NCBI RefSeq assembly: GCF_018413645.1
Contig: NZ_JAHCDA010000002.1
Location: 1,116,001 to 1,180,000 of the forward strand
Length of the DNA stretch: 64,000 nt
Origin: Roseococcus pinisoli
GTDB taxonomy: Bacteria; Pseudomonadota; Alphaproteobacteria; Acetobacterales; Acetobacteraceae
Direction of reading: 5' to 3'
Made by a program: the position numbers and the translations under genes. Under the pieces are notes generated by a model. That model ran no database searches. It was not told the origin of the DNA and worked only from the letters and a program-made list of their open reading frames with translations. This document shows positions 8,292 through 17,116 of the stretch, piece by piece. Position 1 is the stretch's first letter. Every line of letters starts with the position of its first letter.

Positions 8292-9035
8292 ATGAGCCAG
8301 CCCATCGTCTCCCTCCGCGCGCTCTCCCGCCGGTTCCACGGCCCGGACTCGCCCCCCGTGCTGGACCGCATCAACCTCGACATCCAGGCCGGTGAGTTCG
8401 TCGCGCTGCTGGGCCGCAGCGGCTCGGGCAAGACCACGCTGCTGCGCACCCTGGCCGGCCTCGATCCTGTCACGGAGGGCGAGGCCGCCCTGCCCCAGCG
8501 CCGGGCCGTGGTCTTCCAGGAGCCCCGGCTGCTGCCCTGGAAGCCGGTCTGGCAGAATGTCGCGCTCGGACTTGCCGGCAACGCCACGACCACGCGGCAA
8601 CGCGCGCTGAACGCGCTGCGCGAGGTGGAGCTGGCGCATCGCGCCGAGGCCTGGCCGCTCACCCTCTCGGGCGGCGAGGCGCAACGCACCGGCCTGGCCC
8701 GCGCCCTCGTGCGCGAGCCGGAGCTGCTGCTGCTGGACGAGCCCTTCGCCTCGCTCGACGCGCTGACCCGCCTGCGCATGCAGTCGCTGGTCGGCGAGCT
8801 GTGGGAGGCCCATCGCCCCGCCGTCCTGCTGGTGACGCATGACGTGGAGGAGGCGCTTTTGCTGGCCTCCCGCGTGCTGGTGCTGGCGAATGGCCGCTTC
8901 ATCGACGATGTCGCGGTGCCCGTCCCGCGCCCGCGCCGCCGCTCCGCCCCGGGTTTCGACGCCCTGCGCCTCCGGCTCCTCGCCGCCCTCGGGGTGGATG
9001 AGGACGGCCATGACGCCGCGGCGAAGGCGGCCTGA
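8292..9035 (+). CDS. ssuB: Sulfonate-type ABC transporter ATP-binding protein
   Basis: A 247-residue ABC ATPase. Walker A (GRSGSGKTT) is near residue 41, the Q-loop is FQEPRLLPW, the signature is LSGGEAQRTGLARAL, and Walker B is LLLLDEPFASLDAL, followed by the switch histidine in LLVTHDVEEALLL. The Q-loop sequence QEPRLLPW is typical of the SsuB/TauB/NrtD group. Length is normal. GGGAGG precedes the ATG and the gene is separated from the permease stop by one base, so they are co-translated. Confidence 0.9.
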   Translation: MSQPIVSLRALSRRFHGPDSPPVLDRINLDIQAGEFVALLGRSGSGKTTLLRTLAGLDPVTEGEAALPQRRAVVFQEPRLLPWKPVWQNVALGLAGNATTTRQRALNALREVELAHRAEAWPLTLSGGEAQRTGLARALVREPELLLLDEPFASLDALTRLRMQSLVGELWEAHRPAVLLVTHDVEEALLLASRVLVLANGRFIDDVAVPVPRPRRRSAPGFDALRLRLLAALGVDEDGHDAAAKAA

Positions 9036-9118
9036 GATGGCGGCCCGGACGATCCCGGAGAGGCGATGTCGGCACCGGTCCTGAACTCCCGTCGCAACGC
9101 TTTCCACAGGAGCTCGCC

Positions 9119-10225
9119 ATGAGCCTTCACATCACCGGCATGATCTGGGCCCGCCCCACCTCCGACCTCGAGGTCCAGGAGGGGGCGGCCTTCCAGCCCG
9201 ACTTCATCAATCACATCACCCGCCTGCACGAGGAAGGCGATTTCGACCGCGTCCTCGCCGGCTACTGGACCAATGCGGCGGACGGCTTCCTCGTCCTCGC
9301 CCAGGCCGCCACCGCCGTGAAGCGGCTCAACTTCCTGCTCGCGCACCGGCCCGGCTTCGTCTCGCCCACCCTCGCCGCGCGCAAGCTCGCCACGCTGGAC
9401 CAGCTGACCGGCGGGCGCCTCGCACTCCACGTCATCTCCGGCGGCGAGGATATCGACCAGCGCAAGGACGGCGACCACGCCGATCACGGTGCGCGCTACC
9501 GCCGGACCGACGAGTTCCTGGACATCCTCCGCCGCATCTGGACGGCCGAGGGGCCGATCGACCATGCGGGCGAATTCTATCGCTTCGAGCAGGCCTGGTC
9601 GGATATCCGACCGGTCCAGAAGCCCTATCTGCCGATCTTCTTCGGCGGCGCCTCGGACATCGCGCTGCGCGTGGCCGCGCGCCATGCCGACGTCTATGCG
9701 CTCTTCGGCGAGCCCCTGGCCGAGACGAGCGCCATGCTCGACCGCGTCCGCGCCGCTTCCTCCGGCGACCATGTCCCCGCCTTCTCCTGGTCCAACCGTC
9801 CGATCATCGGCGCGACGGAGAAGCAGGCCTGGGAGAAGGCGCATGACTACCGCCGCCGCGCCATCGCCAAGCTGGAATCGAACGGCACGCAGGGGCTGAT
9901 CCCGGCCGGCCAGGCGGTGAACTCCCAGCGGCTGGTGAGCCTCGCCCAGCGCGGCGAGGTGCTGGACGAGCGGCTCTGGACCGCCATGGCCGGCGTGCTC
10001 GGCGGGCGCGGCAACAGCACCGCGCTGGTCGGCACGGCCGAGCAGGTCGCGCGCTCGCTGCTGCGCTATCGCGGCCTCGGCGTCTCGCACTTCATCCTGC
10101 GCGGCTGGGATCCGCTGCCGGACGTGGCCCAGTATGGCTCGGAGCTGATCCCGCTGGTGCGCGAGCTGGCCAAGGCCGAGGATGTCGGCCGGGTCTCGGT
10201 CTCGCTCCACGCCGCCGCCGAGTGA
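9119..10225 (+). CDS. ssuD: FMNH2-dependent alkanesulfonate monooxygenase-like (LLM class)
   Basis: A 368-residue flavin-dependent monooxygenase of the bacterial-luciferase-like (LLM) family. SsuD cleaves the C-S bond of alkanesulfonates to release sulfite and an aldehyde, using FMNH2 from a separate reductase. The barrel features LNFLLAHRPGFVSPTLAARK, the FMN-binding segment HVISGGEDIDQRKDGDHADH and YLPIFFGGASDIALRVAARH match the family. Length is close to E. coli SsuD. AGGAG lies before the ATG. It sits between the importer ATPase and its binding proteins. No ssuE-type reductase gene is in the window, so FMNH2 must come from elsewhere. Confidence 0.88.
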   Translation: MSLHITGMIWARPTSDLEVQEGAAFQPDFINHITRLHEEGDFDRVLAGYWTNAADGFLVLAQAATAVKRLNFLLAHRPGFVSPTLAARKLATLDQLTGGRLALHVISGGEDIDQRKDGDHADHGARYRRTDEFLDILRRIWTAEGPIDHAGEFYRFEQAWSDIRPVQKPYLPIFFGGASDIALRVAARHADVYALFGEPLAETSAMLDRVRAASSGDHVPAFSWSNRPIIGATEKQAWEKAHDYRRRAIAKLESNGTQGLIPAGQAVNSQRLVSLAQRGEVLDERLWTAMAGVLGGRGNSTALVGTAEQVARSLLRYRGLGVSHFILRGWDPLPDVAQYGSELIPLVRELAKAEDVGRVSVSLHAAAE

Positions 10226-10232
10226 CGCCGCC

Positions 10233-11183
10233 ATGAGCTTCAACATCGACCGCCGCGCGCTGATCGGCGCGACGGCCCTGGCCGCCGCCCCCGCCATCGC
10301 GCGGGCCCAGGCCCCGCGCACGCTGCGCGTCGGCAACCAGCGCGGCGGGCTCCGCTCGCTGCTGGAGGTCTCCCGCGTGGCAGGGGACCTGCCCTACCGC
10401 ATCGAATGGAGCGAGTTTCCGGCCGCCCAGCCGCTGCTGGAGGCCCTGAACGCCAATGCCATCGACCTCGGCAGCATGGGCGACCTCAACTTCTTCAGCG
10501 TCTATTCTTCCGGCGCGCCCATCAAGGCGATCGCCGCCACCCGTTCGGACGGCGCCTCGCAGAATATCGTGGTGCGCGGCGACAGCCCGATCCGCACCGT
10601 GGCGGATCTGCGCGGCAAGCGCATCGCCGCCGCGCGGGGCGGCTGGACGCACTACTCGCTGCTCGCGATCCTCCAGCGGGAGGGCATCCCCTTCTCCGAC
10701 GTGCGCTTCGCCTGGCTGCTGCCGGCCGAGGCGGCGCTCGCCTTCCGCACTGGCGAAGTGGACGCCTGGTCGGTCTGGGAACCCTATACCTCGCTCGAGG
10801 TCCTGAACTTCGGCTCCCGGGTGCTGACGGATGCGCGGGGGCTGGTGCCCTCGGCCAGCCTGCTCGCCGTCCATAACGACGCGCTGACGCAGCGGCGCGA
10901 GCAGCTGCAGGACTTCGTGCGGCGCAATGCCCGCGCCTGGGCCTGGGCGCAGGACAACCGGCAGGAATATGCGCGCTTCACGGCCTCCATCATCCGCCAG
11001 CCCGTGCCGGTGATCGAGCGCGCCTATGGCGTGAACCAGACGCGCGCGGTGCCCATCGATGACGCGCTGGTGCGGGAGTTCCAGGTCGCGGTCGACCAGG
11101 CGCAGGCCTGGGGCGTCGTGCCCCAGCGCGTGAACGTGGCCGAGGCGGTGGACCAGTCCTTCACCCGCGGCCTGGGGAGCTGA
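10233..11183 (+). CDS. ssuA: Sulfonate-type ABC substrate-binding protein, first copy
   Basis: A 316-residue periplasmic binding protein of the SsuA/TauA/NMT1 family. The N-terminus has an RRALIG motif and an alanine-rich hydrophobic core ending ARAQAP, a possible twin-arginine signal peptide. The mature part has TLRVGNQRGGLRSLLEVS, DLPYRIEWSEFPAAQPLLEAL and VDAWSVWEPYTS, all family features. The ATG at 10233 lies seven bases after the monooxygenase stop. It is a paralogue of the next gene (same order of motifs, similar length), so the pair arose by tandem duplication and probably binds related but different ligands. Confidence 0.88.
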   Translation: MSFNIDRRALIGATALAAAPAIARAQAPRTLRVGNQRGGLRSLLEVSRVAGDLPYRIEWSEFPAAQPLLEALNANAIDLGSMGDLNFFSVYSSGAPIKAIAATRSDGASQNIVVRGDSPIRTVADLRGKRIAAARGGWTHYSLLAILQREGIPFSDVRFAWLLPAEAALAFRTGEVDAWSVWEPYTSLEVLNFGSRVLTDARGLVPSASLLAVHNDALTQRREQLQDFVRRNARAWAWAQDNRQEYARFTASIIRQPVPVIERAYGVNQTRAVPIDDALVREFQVAVDQAQAWGVVPQRVNVAEAVDQSFTRGLGS

Positions 11184-11187
11184 GGCG

Positions 11188-12132
11188 ATGACCATGAAGT
11201 TCACACGCCGCGCCCTGGCAGGCGGCGCCACCGCCCTGCTGGCGGCGCCGGCCCTCGCGCAGTCCACGCCGATCCTGCGCATCGGCAACCAGAAGGGCGG
11301 GCTGCGTTCGCTCATCGACGTCTCGGGCCAGGGGCGCGACCTGCCCTACCGCATCGAGTGGAGCGAATTCCCGGCGGCCGCTCCCCTGCTGGAGGCGCTG
11401 AACGCCAATGCCATCGACCTCGGCACGCAGGGGGACCTCGCCTTCCTCAGCGTCTTCGCCAATGGCGCGCCCATTAAGGCGATCGGCGCCACGCGGCACG
11501 ACCAGGCCTCCCAGGCCATCCTCGTGCGCGGGGACGGCCCGATCCGGACCATCGAGGACCTGCGCGGGAAGAAGGTGGCCGGCAATCGCGGGGGATGGGG
11601 CCAGTTCCTCGTCCGCGCCGCGCTGAAGCGGGCGAATATCGATCCGGCGGAGGTCACCATCGTGCCGCTGGGCCCGACCGACGCCTCGCTCGCCTTCCGT
11701 TCGGGCGCGGTGGATGGCTGGGCAATCTGGGAGCCGTACAACTCCATCGAGATCCTGGGCTTCGGCGCGCGCGTGCTGGTGGATGGCACGGGCCTCACCC
11801 CCACCGCCAACTTCCTCTCGGTGCATGACAACACCCTGCGCGACAAGCGCCCGCTGCTGCAGGACTTCCTGCAGCGCAACCGGCGCGGCTGGGCCTGGGC
11901 GCTGAACAACATCCCGGCCTTCGCGCAGAACACCTCGGAGCTCACGCGCATTCCCGTGCGCTTCCTGCAGCGCGCCTATGAGGTGCAGCGCTCCCGCGCC
12001 GTGCCGATCGACGCGCCCCTGATCGCCGAGCTGCAGGCGGCCAGCGACGCCGCGGTGGAGTTCGGCGTCTTCTCACGCCCCATCCGCGTCGCCGATGCCT
12101 TCGACACGGGCTTCACCCTGACGGACAGCTGA
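11188..12132 (+). CDS. Sulfonate-type ABC substrate-binding protein, second copy
   Basis: A 314-residue paralogue of the preceding protein, sharing the blocks RIGNQKGGLRSLIDVSGQ, DLPYRIEWSEFP, LEALNANAIDLG and AIWEPYNSIEILGFG. The signal peptide begins MKFTRRALAGGATALLAAPA with twin arginines; the real start may be Met3 (11194). It follows its twin by four bases. The two differ throughout, so the duplication is old, unlike the recent FkbM duplication elsewhere in the window. A strong hairpin directly after the stop suggests the first transcription unit ends here. Confidence 0.88.
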   Translation: MTMKFTRRALAGGATALLAAPALAQSTPILRIGNQKGGLRSLIDVSGQGRDLPYRIEWSEFPAAAPLLEALNANAIDLGTQGDLAFLSVFANGAPIKAIGATRHDQASQAILVRGDGPIRTIEDLRGKKVAGNRGGWGQFLVRAALKRANIDPAEVTIVPLGPTDASLAFRSGAVDGWAIWEPYNSIEILGFGARVLVDGTGLTPTANFLSVHDNTLRDKRPLLQDFLQRNRRGWAWALNNIPAFAQNTSELTRIPVRFLQRAYEVQRSRAVPIDAPLIAELQAASDAAVEFGVFSRPIRVADAFDTGFTLTDS

Positions 12133-12140
12133 CCGTCGCC

Positions 12141-12171
12141 CGCCACGCCGGCCCGCGGGACCGGCGTGGCG
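12141..12171 (+). terminator. Terminator-like hairpin after the second SsuA-type gene
   Basis: CGCCACGCCGG (12141-12151) and CCGGCGTGGCG (12161-12171) form a perfect 11-bp stem with a 9-base loop, eight bases past the stop. There is no T-run, as is common for GC-rich genomes. Confidence 0.6.
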
Positions 12172-12262
12172 AAGCGGCCCCCCGAGCGCCGGGGCATGCC
12201 CGCCCTTTGTCCCGCCCCCGTCTCCGTCCCTTCACAATAAGCAGGGGATAAGCCCCGGTTTC

Positions 12263-12283
12263 ACGGATCGGACATCGATCCGT
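12263..12283 (+). promoter_or_regulatory. Inverted repeat upstream of the phosphonate monoester hydrolase gene
   Basis: ACGGATCG-GACAT-CGATCCGT is a perfect 8-bp inverted repeat with a 5-base spacer, ending 56 bases before the ATG at 12340. Its size and spacing suit a dimeric repressor or activator. No regulator gene is adjacent, so the cognate protein is unknown. Confidence 0.35.
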
Positions 12284-12339
12284 CATCGGTTCATCTCGTC
12301 CCGTCGCTAACCCCCGCGGCGACAGACGGACGAGGCGAA

Positions 12340-13908
12340 ATGACCAACAGGCGGAATGTGCTGCTGATCGTCGTGGATCAGTGGCGCGCGGATTTCATCC
12401 CCCATCTCGGCGCGGAATTCCTGCGGACGCCGAACCTCGACCGGCTCTGCCGCGAGGGCGTGACCTTCCGCAACCACGTCACCACCACGGTGCCCTGCGG
12501 CCCGGCGCGCGCCAGCCTGCTGACCGGCCTCTACCTGATGAACCACCGCGCCGTGCAGAACACGGTGCCGCTGGATGCGCGCCACACCAACCTCGCCAAG
12601 CAGCTCCGCCGCATCGGCTACGACCCGGCGCTGATCGGCTACACGACCACCACGCCCGACCCGCGCGAGACCGGCCCGCGCGACCCGCGCTTCACCTATC
12701 TCGGCGACGTGATGGACGGGTTCCGCAGCGTCGGCGCCTTCGAGCCGACGATGGACGGCTATTTCGGCTGGCTCGCCCAGAAGGGCTACGAGCTGCCGGA
12801 GAAGCGCGAGAACATCTGGCTGCCGGAAGGCGAGGACAGCGAGCCCGGCGTCACCACCCGGCCCAGCCGCATCCCGGCCGAGCTGTCGGACACCGCCTAC
12901 TTCACCGAGCGCGCGCTGACCTACCTGAAGGGCGTAGGCCAGAAGCCCTGGTTCCTCCACCTCGGCTACTACCGGCCGCACCCGCCCTTCATCGCCTCCG
13001 CGCCCTATCACGCGATGTACCGGGCCGAGGACATGCCCGCCCCCGTGCGCGCCGCGGACTGGGCGCAGGAAGCGGCGCAGCACCCGCTGCTCGACTTCTA
13101 TCTGCGCGGCATCAGCCAGGGCAGCTTCTTCCATGGCGCCGGCGGCGCCGCGACGGAGCTCGACGAGGCGGCCATCCGCCAGATGCGCGCGACCTATGCC
13201 GGCATGATGACCGAGATCGACGACAATCTCGGCCAGGTCTTCGACTACCTGGACCAGACGGGCCAATGGGAAGAGACGACCATCATCTTCACCTCCGACC
13301 ATGGCGAGCAGCTCGGCGACCACTACCTGCTCGGCAAGATCGGCTACTTCGACGAGAGCTTCCGCATCCCGCTGGTGGTGAAGGAAGCCGGCACGCCGCG
13401 GCGCCCGGGCGCGATCGAGGACGCCTTCACCGAGAGCGTGGACGTGATGCCGACCATCCTCGAGCATCTCGGCGGCCAGATCCCGCATGCCTGCGACGGG
13501 CGCTCGCTGCTGCCGCTGCTGGGCGGCCCCGCGCCCGCTGGCTGGCGCGACCTGCTGCACTACGAATACGACTTCCGCGACGTCTTCTACTCGCGACCCG
13601 AGAGCGCGCTCGGCCTCTCCATGGACGAGAGCAGCCTCTGCGTCGTGCAGGACGGCCGCTACAAATACGTCCATTTCGCCGCACTGCCGCCGCTCTTCTT
13701 CGACCTGCGGGCCGACCCGCACCAGTTCCGCAACCTGGCGGAAGACCCGGCCCATGCGTCGCTCGTGAAGGACTACGCCCAGAAGGCGCTGTCCTGGCGG
13801 CTGACCCATGCCGAACGCACGCTGACCCATTTCCGCGCGACGCCGCAGGGCCTGGAGGAGCGGCATCCGGCGCCGCCCGCCGAAGCCCTCCGTGACGCCG
13901 CCGAGTGA
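12340..13908 (+). CDS. Sulfatase-superfamily phosphonate monoester hydrolase (PMH-like)
   Basis: A 522-residue alkaline-phosphatase-superfamily hydrolase. From memory it closely follows Rhizobium/Burkholderia phosphonate monoester hydrolases along its whole length (for example NVLLIVVDQWRADFIPHL, TTTTPDPRETGPRDPRFTYL and LHLGYYRPHPPF). Known PMHs cleave phosphonate monoesters, phosphodiesters, sulfate esters and sulfonate monoesters promiscuously. The formylglycine motif C-G-P-A-R places the modifiable cysteine at residue 53. Metal ligands include Asp13 and the Asp320-His321 pair in TSDHGEQLGDH. There is no signal peptide, so it is cytoplasmic and acts on imported substrate. Maturation needs a formylglycine-generating enzyme or an anaerobic sulfatase-maturing enzyme, not in the window. 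GAGG precedes the ATG. Confidence 0.9.
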   Translation: MTNRRNVLLIVVDQWRADFIPHLGAEFLRTPNLDRLCREGVTFRNHVTTTVPCGPARASLLTGLYLMNHRAVQNTVPLDARHTNLAKQLRRIGYDPALIGYTTTTPDPRETGPRDPRFTYLGDVMDGFRSVGAFEPTMDGYFGWLAQKGYELPEKRENIWLPEGEDSEPGVTTRPSRIPAELSDTAYFTERALTYLKGVGQKPWFLHLGYYRPHPPFIASAPYHAMYRAEDMPAPVRAADWAQEAAQHPLLDFYLRGISQGSFFHGAGGAATELDEAAIRQMRATYAGMMTEIDDNLGQVFDYLDQTGQWEETTIIFTSDHGEQLGDHYLLGKIGYFDESFRIPLVVKEAGTPRRPGAIEDAFTESVDVMPTILEHLGGQIPHACDGRSLLPLLGGPAPAGWRDLLHYEYDFRDVFYSRPESALGLSMDESSLCVVQDGRYKYVHFAALPPLFFDLRADPHQFRNLAEDPAHASLVKDYAQKALSWRLTHAERTLTHFRATPQGLEERHPAPPAEALRDAAE

Positions 13909-13925
13909 CGAACGAGGAACCCCAG

Positions 13926-15542
13926 ATGATCTCCCGCCGTCCCCTTCTCGCCCTGCCCACGCTGCTGGCCGCGCCCGCCCTCGCGCAGTCCGATACCCGG
14001 CCTTCGATCACCATCGCGGTCCAGAAGATCAGCAACACCAACACGCTCGAGCCGCTGCGCGAGCAGTCGAATGTCGGCGAGCGCGTCTTCTACTCCTCCC
14101 TCTGGGAAGGGCTGATCGGCCGTGACTGGCTGGGCGACCTCAGCGCGCGCCCGGGCCTCGCCACCGAATGGCGCCGGATCTCGGACAGCGTGCTCGAGCT
14201 GAAGCTGCGCCCCGGCGTGCGCTTCCACAACGGCGACGAGATGACGGCCGAGGACGTGGCCTTCTCCTTCGGCCGGGTGCGGATGTTCGGCAACACGCCG
14301 GCCACCGCGCAGGGCCGCACCATCCCCGTGGGCGAGGGCATCCCGACGCCGCGCCCCGGTAAGGAGCTGCCGCCGGAGGTCCCCGCCATCGCCCGCCGGG
14401 CCTTCCCGGCGCTGGAGCGCGTCGAGGTCGTGGACCGCCTGACGGTGCGCTTCCACAACGCGACGCCCGACGTGACGCTGGAGGGCCGCCTCTCGCGCTA
14501 TGGCGCCGACGTGGTGAGCCGCCGCGGCTACGAGGAGGCCGCGACCTGGCTCGACTGGGCCCGCAAGCCCATCACCACCGGCCCCTACAAGGTCGTGGAC
14601 TATCGCGCCGACGCCGTGCTCACGCTCGTCGCGCATGACGACTACTGGGGCGGCCGCCCGCCGGTCCGCCAGATCCGCTTCGTCGAGGTGCCCGAGGTCG
14701 CGAGCCGCATCAACGGCCTGCTCAGCGGCGACTACACCTTCGCTTGCGACATCCCACCCGATCAGATCGCCTCCATCGAGCGCAACCGTGCCTTCGAGGT
14801 CCAGGGCGGCACCATCCTGAACCACCGCCTGACCGTGTTCGACAAGAACCACGCCGTGCTGCGCGACCCGCGCGTGCGCCGCGCCTTCACCCATGCGATC
14901 GACCGCCAGGCCATCGTGGACGCGCTCTGGGCCGGCCGGACCGAGGTGCCGAAGGGGCTGCAATGGCCCTTCTACGGCGACATGCTGATCCAGGACTGGA
15001 CGGTGCCGCGCTTCGATCTCGCCGAGGCCCGCCGCCTGCTGCGCGAGGCCAATTACCGCGGCGAGCCGATCCCCTACCGCCTGCTCAACAACTACTACAC
15101 GAACCAGACCGCGACGGCGCAGGTGCTGACCGAGATGTGGCGCGCCGCCGGCCTCAACGTGCAGATCGAGATGAAGGAGAACTGGGCGCAGGTCCTGGAG
15201 CGCACGCCCTCGCGCGCCGTCCGCGACTGGTCCAACAGCGCCGCCTTCAACGATCCGGTGTCCTCGCTGGTGAACCAGCACGGGCCTAACGGCCAGCAGC
15301 AGCAGGTCGGCGAATGGACCAACGAGGAAATGAACCGCCTCTCCGTCGAGCTCGAGACCAGCACGGACCGTGAGCGCCGCAAGGCGGTCTTCCGCCGCCT
15401 GCTGGAGATCTGCGAGCGCGAGGACCCGGCCTATACCGTGCTGCACCAGAACGCGACCTTCACGGCCAAGCGCCGCGACACGCGCTGGAAGGCGAGCCCG
15501 GCCTTCGCCATGGACTTCCGCCCCGGCAATTTCGGGAGCTGA
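13926..15542 (+). CDS. ABC transporter substrate-binding protein, peptide family 5, first copy
   Basis: A 538-residue periplasmic binding protein of the DppA/OppA family (SBP_bac_5). I start it at the ATG at 13926 (ISRRPLLALPTLLAAPALAQ, a signal peptide with RR), preceded by GAGGAA; an upstream in-frame GTG at 13905 overlaps the hydrolase stop and would disrupt the signal. Family blocks include LRPGVRFHNGDEMTAEDVAF, KPITTGPYKV and DPRVRRAFTHAIDRQAIVD. With the genes after it, it forms a complete importer. The position directly behind the hydrolase suggests that the ligands are ester-type phosphonates or sulfonates, not peptides (inference). Confidence 0.88.
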   Translation: MISRRPLLALPTLLAAPALAQSDTRPSITIAVQKISNTNTLEPLREQSNVGERVFYSSLWEGLIGRDWLGDLSARPGLATEWRRISDSVLELKLRPGVRFHNGDEMTAEDVAFSFGRVRMFGNTPATAQGRTIPVGEGIPTPRPGKELPPEVPAIARRAFPALERVEVVDRLTVRFHNATPDVTLEGRLSRYGADVVSRRGYEEAATWLDWARKPITTGPYKVVDYRADAVLTLVAHDDYWGGRPPVRQIRFVEVPEVASRINGLLSGDYTFACDIPPDQIASIERNRAFEVQGGTILNHRLTVFDKNHAVLRDPRVRRAFTHAIDRQAIVDALWAGRTEVPKGLQWPFYGDMLIQDWTVPRFDLAEARRLLREANYRGEPIPYRLLNNYYTNQTATAQVLTEMWRAAGLNVQIEMKENWAQVLERTPSRAVRDWSNSAAFNDPVSSLVNQHGPNGQQQQVGEWTNEEMNRLSVELETSTDRERRKAVFRRLLEICEREDPAYTVLHQNATFTAKRRDTRWKASPAFAMDFRPGNFGS

Positions 15543-15547
15543 GGGCC

Positions 15548-17116
15548 ATGCATCGCCGTAACCTCTTCGCCGCGCCGCTCCTCGCGCCCCTCGCCGCCCC
15601 CGCCCTCGGGCGGGCGCAGGCCGACAACCGGCCCAGCATCACCGTCGCGGTCCAGAAGGTCGCGAACAGCAACACGCTCGACATCGCGCGCGAGAACAGC
15701 AACGTCGGGACGCGGCACTTCTCCTGCTACACCGAGCCGCTGGTCGACACCGATTGGCTGGAGACGCTGCAGCCGCGCCCCGGCCTCGCGCTCAGCTGGC
15801 AGCGGCGGGACGCGCGCAGCGTCGACGTCACGCTGCGACCCGGCGTGCGCTTCCACAACGGCGACGAGATGACGGCCGAGGACGTCGCGGCCTCCTTCGG
15901 CGCCGAGCGGCTGATGGGCGGGCCCTCGGGCGTCGCCGCGCGGGTGCCGAACGAGGTCCGCACCGCCGGCCGCGCCGTCTTCCCGGGCCTCACCACCGAG
16001 GTCACCGGGCGGCACAGCCTGCGCTTCATCACCGAGCGGCCCGACCCCGCGCTGGACAAGCGCCTGGGCCACCGCATCGGCATCGTCGTCTCCCGCCGCG
16101 CGATCGATGAGGCGCCGAACTGGCTCAGCTGGGCGCGCAAGCCCATCGGCACCGGCCCCTACCGCGTGGCCGAGTTCCGGCCGGACAACATGCTGGTGCT
16201 GGAGGCCTTCGACGACTACTGGGGCGGCCGGCCGCCGCTCAGGCGCATCCGCTTCGTGGAGGTGCCGGAAGTCTCCTCGCGCATCGCGGGCTTGCTCTCG
16301 GGCGAGTACGAATTCGCCTGCGACATCCCGCCCGACCAGATCTCCGAGATCGAGCGCAACCGCGCCTTCGAGGTGCAGGGCGGGCTCATCGCCAACCACC
16401 GCTTCATCACCTTCGACCAGAACCACCCGCAGCTGCGCGACCCGCGGGTGCGGCGCGCCGTCTCGCTCGCCGTGGACCGGGATGCAATCATCGCGGGGCT
16501 CTGGGCCGGCCGCACCGAGGTGCCGCGCGGGATGCAGTTCCCCTTCTACGGCAGCATGTACCTCGCCGACTGGCCGAAGCCCCGCTTCGACCTCGCCGAG
16601 GCAAGGCGCCTCGTGCGCGAGTCGGGCTATCGGGGCGAGCCCATCCCCTATCGCCTGCTCAACAACTACTACACGGCGCAGACGCCCACCGCGCAGGTGC
16701 TGGTGGAGATGTGGCGCGCCGCCGGCCTCAACGTGCAGATCCAGATGCGTGAGAACTGGGCGCAGATCCAGGCCCCCGGCCCGGACCGCGCGCTGCGCGA
16801 CTGGTCCAGCACGGTCTTCATCGCCGACCCCGTCTCCAACATGCCCAGCACCTGGGGCCGCCACGGCACCTATCCGGCCGGCGGCGAGTGGCGCAACGAG
16901 GAGGCCTTCGCGGCCGCCGACGCGCTCGAGACCGAGATGGACGAGGACCGCCGGCGCGCGGCGATGCGCCGGCTGCTCACCGTGCTGGAGCACGACGACC
17001 CGGCCTATGCCATCCTGCACCAGGCGGCGAACTTCACGGGCAAGCGGCGCGACATCAGGTGGCGCGCGGCGCAGTCCTTCCTGATGGATTTCCGGCCGGG
17101 GAACTGGGGTGTCTGA
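15548..17116 (+). CDS. ABC transporter substrate-binding protein, peptide family 5, second copy
   Basis: A 522-residue paralogue of the preceding binding protein. It shares NRPSITVAVQKVANSNTLD, VRFHNGDEMTAEDV, FACDIPPDQIS, AGRTEVPRGMQFPFYGSMY and YRGEPIPYRLLNNYYTAQT. Residues 1-23 are a signal peptide. GAGGG lies before the ATG, five bases after its twin. Both are conserved in length and all blocks, so both look functional. Its stop overlaps the GTG start of the first ATPase by eight bases. Two binding proteins for one membrane complex suggests a widened ligand range. Confidence 0.88.
   Translation: MHRRNLFAAPLLAPLAAPALGRAQADNRPSITVAVQKVANSNTLDIARENSNVGTRHFSCYTEPLVDTDWLETLQPRPGLALSWQRRDARSVDVTLRPGVRFHNGDEMTAEDVAASFGAERLMGGPSGVAARVPNEVRTAGRAVFPGLTTEVTGRHSLRFITERPDPALDKRLGHRIGIVVSRRAIDEAPNWLSWARKPIGTGPYRVAEFRPDNMLVLEAFDDYWGGRPPLRRIRFVEVPEVSSRIAGLLSGEYEFACDIPPDQISEIERNRAFEVQGGLIANHRFITFDQNHPQLRDPRVRRAVSLAVDRDAIIAGLWAGRTEVPRGMQFPFYGSMYLADWPKPRFDLAEARRLVRESGYRGEPIPYRLLNNYYTAQTPTAQVLVEMWRAAGLNVQIQMRENWAQIQAPGPDRALRDWSSTVFIADPVSNMPSTWGRHGTYPAGGEWRNEEAFAAADALETEMDEDRRRAAMRRLLTVLEHDDPAYAILHQAANFTGKRRDIRWRAAQSFLMDFRPGNWGV

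Noticed and set aside
7463-10336. A 957-residue minus-strand frame across the sulfonate genes
   Set aside because: It runs through four well-supported genes with strong motifs on the other strand and shows no domain of its own.
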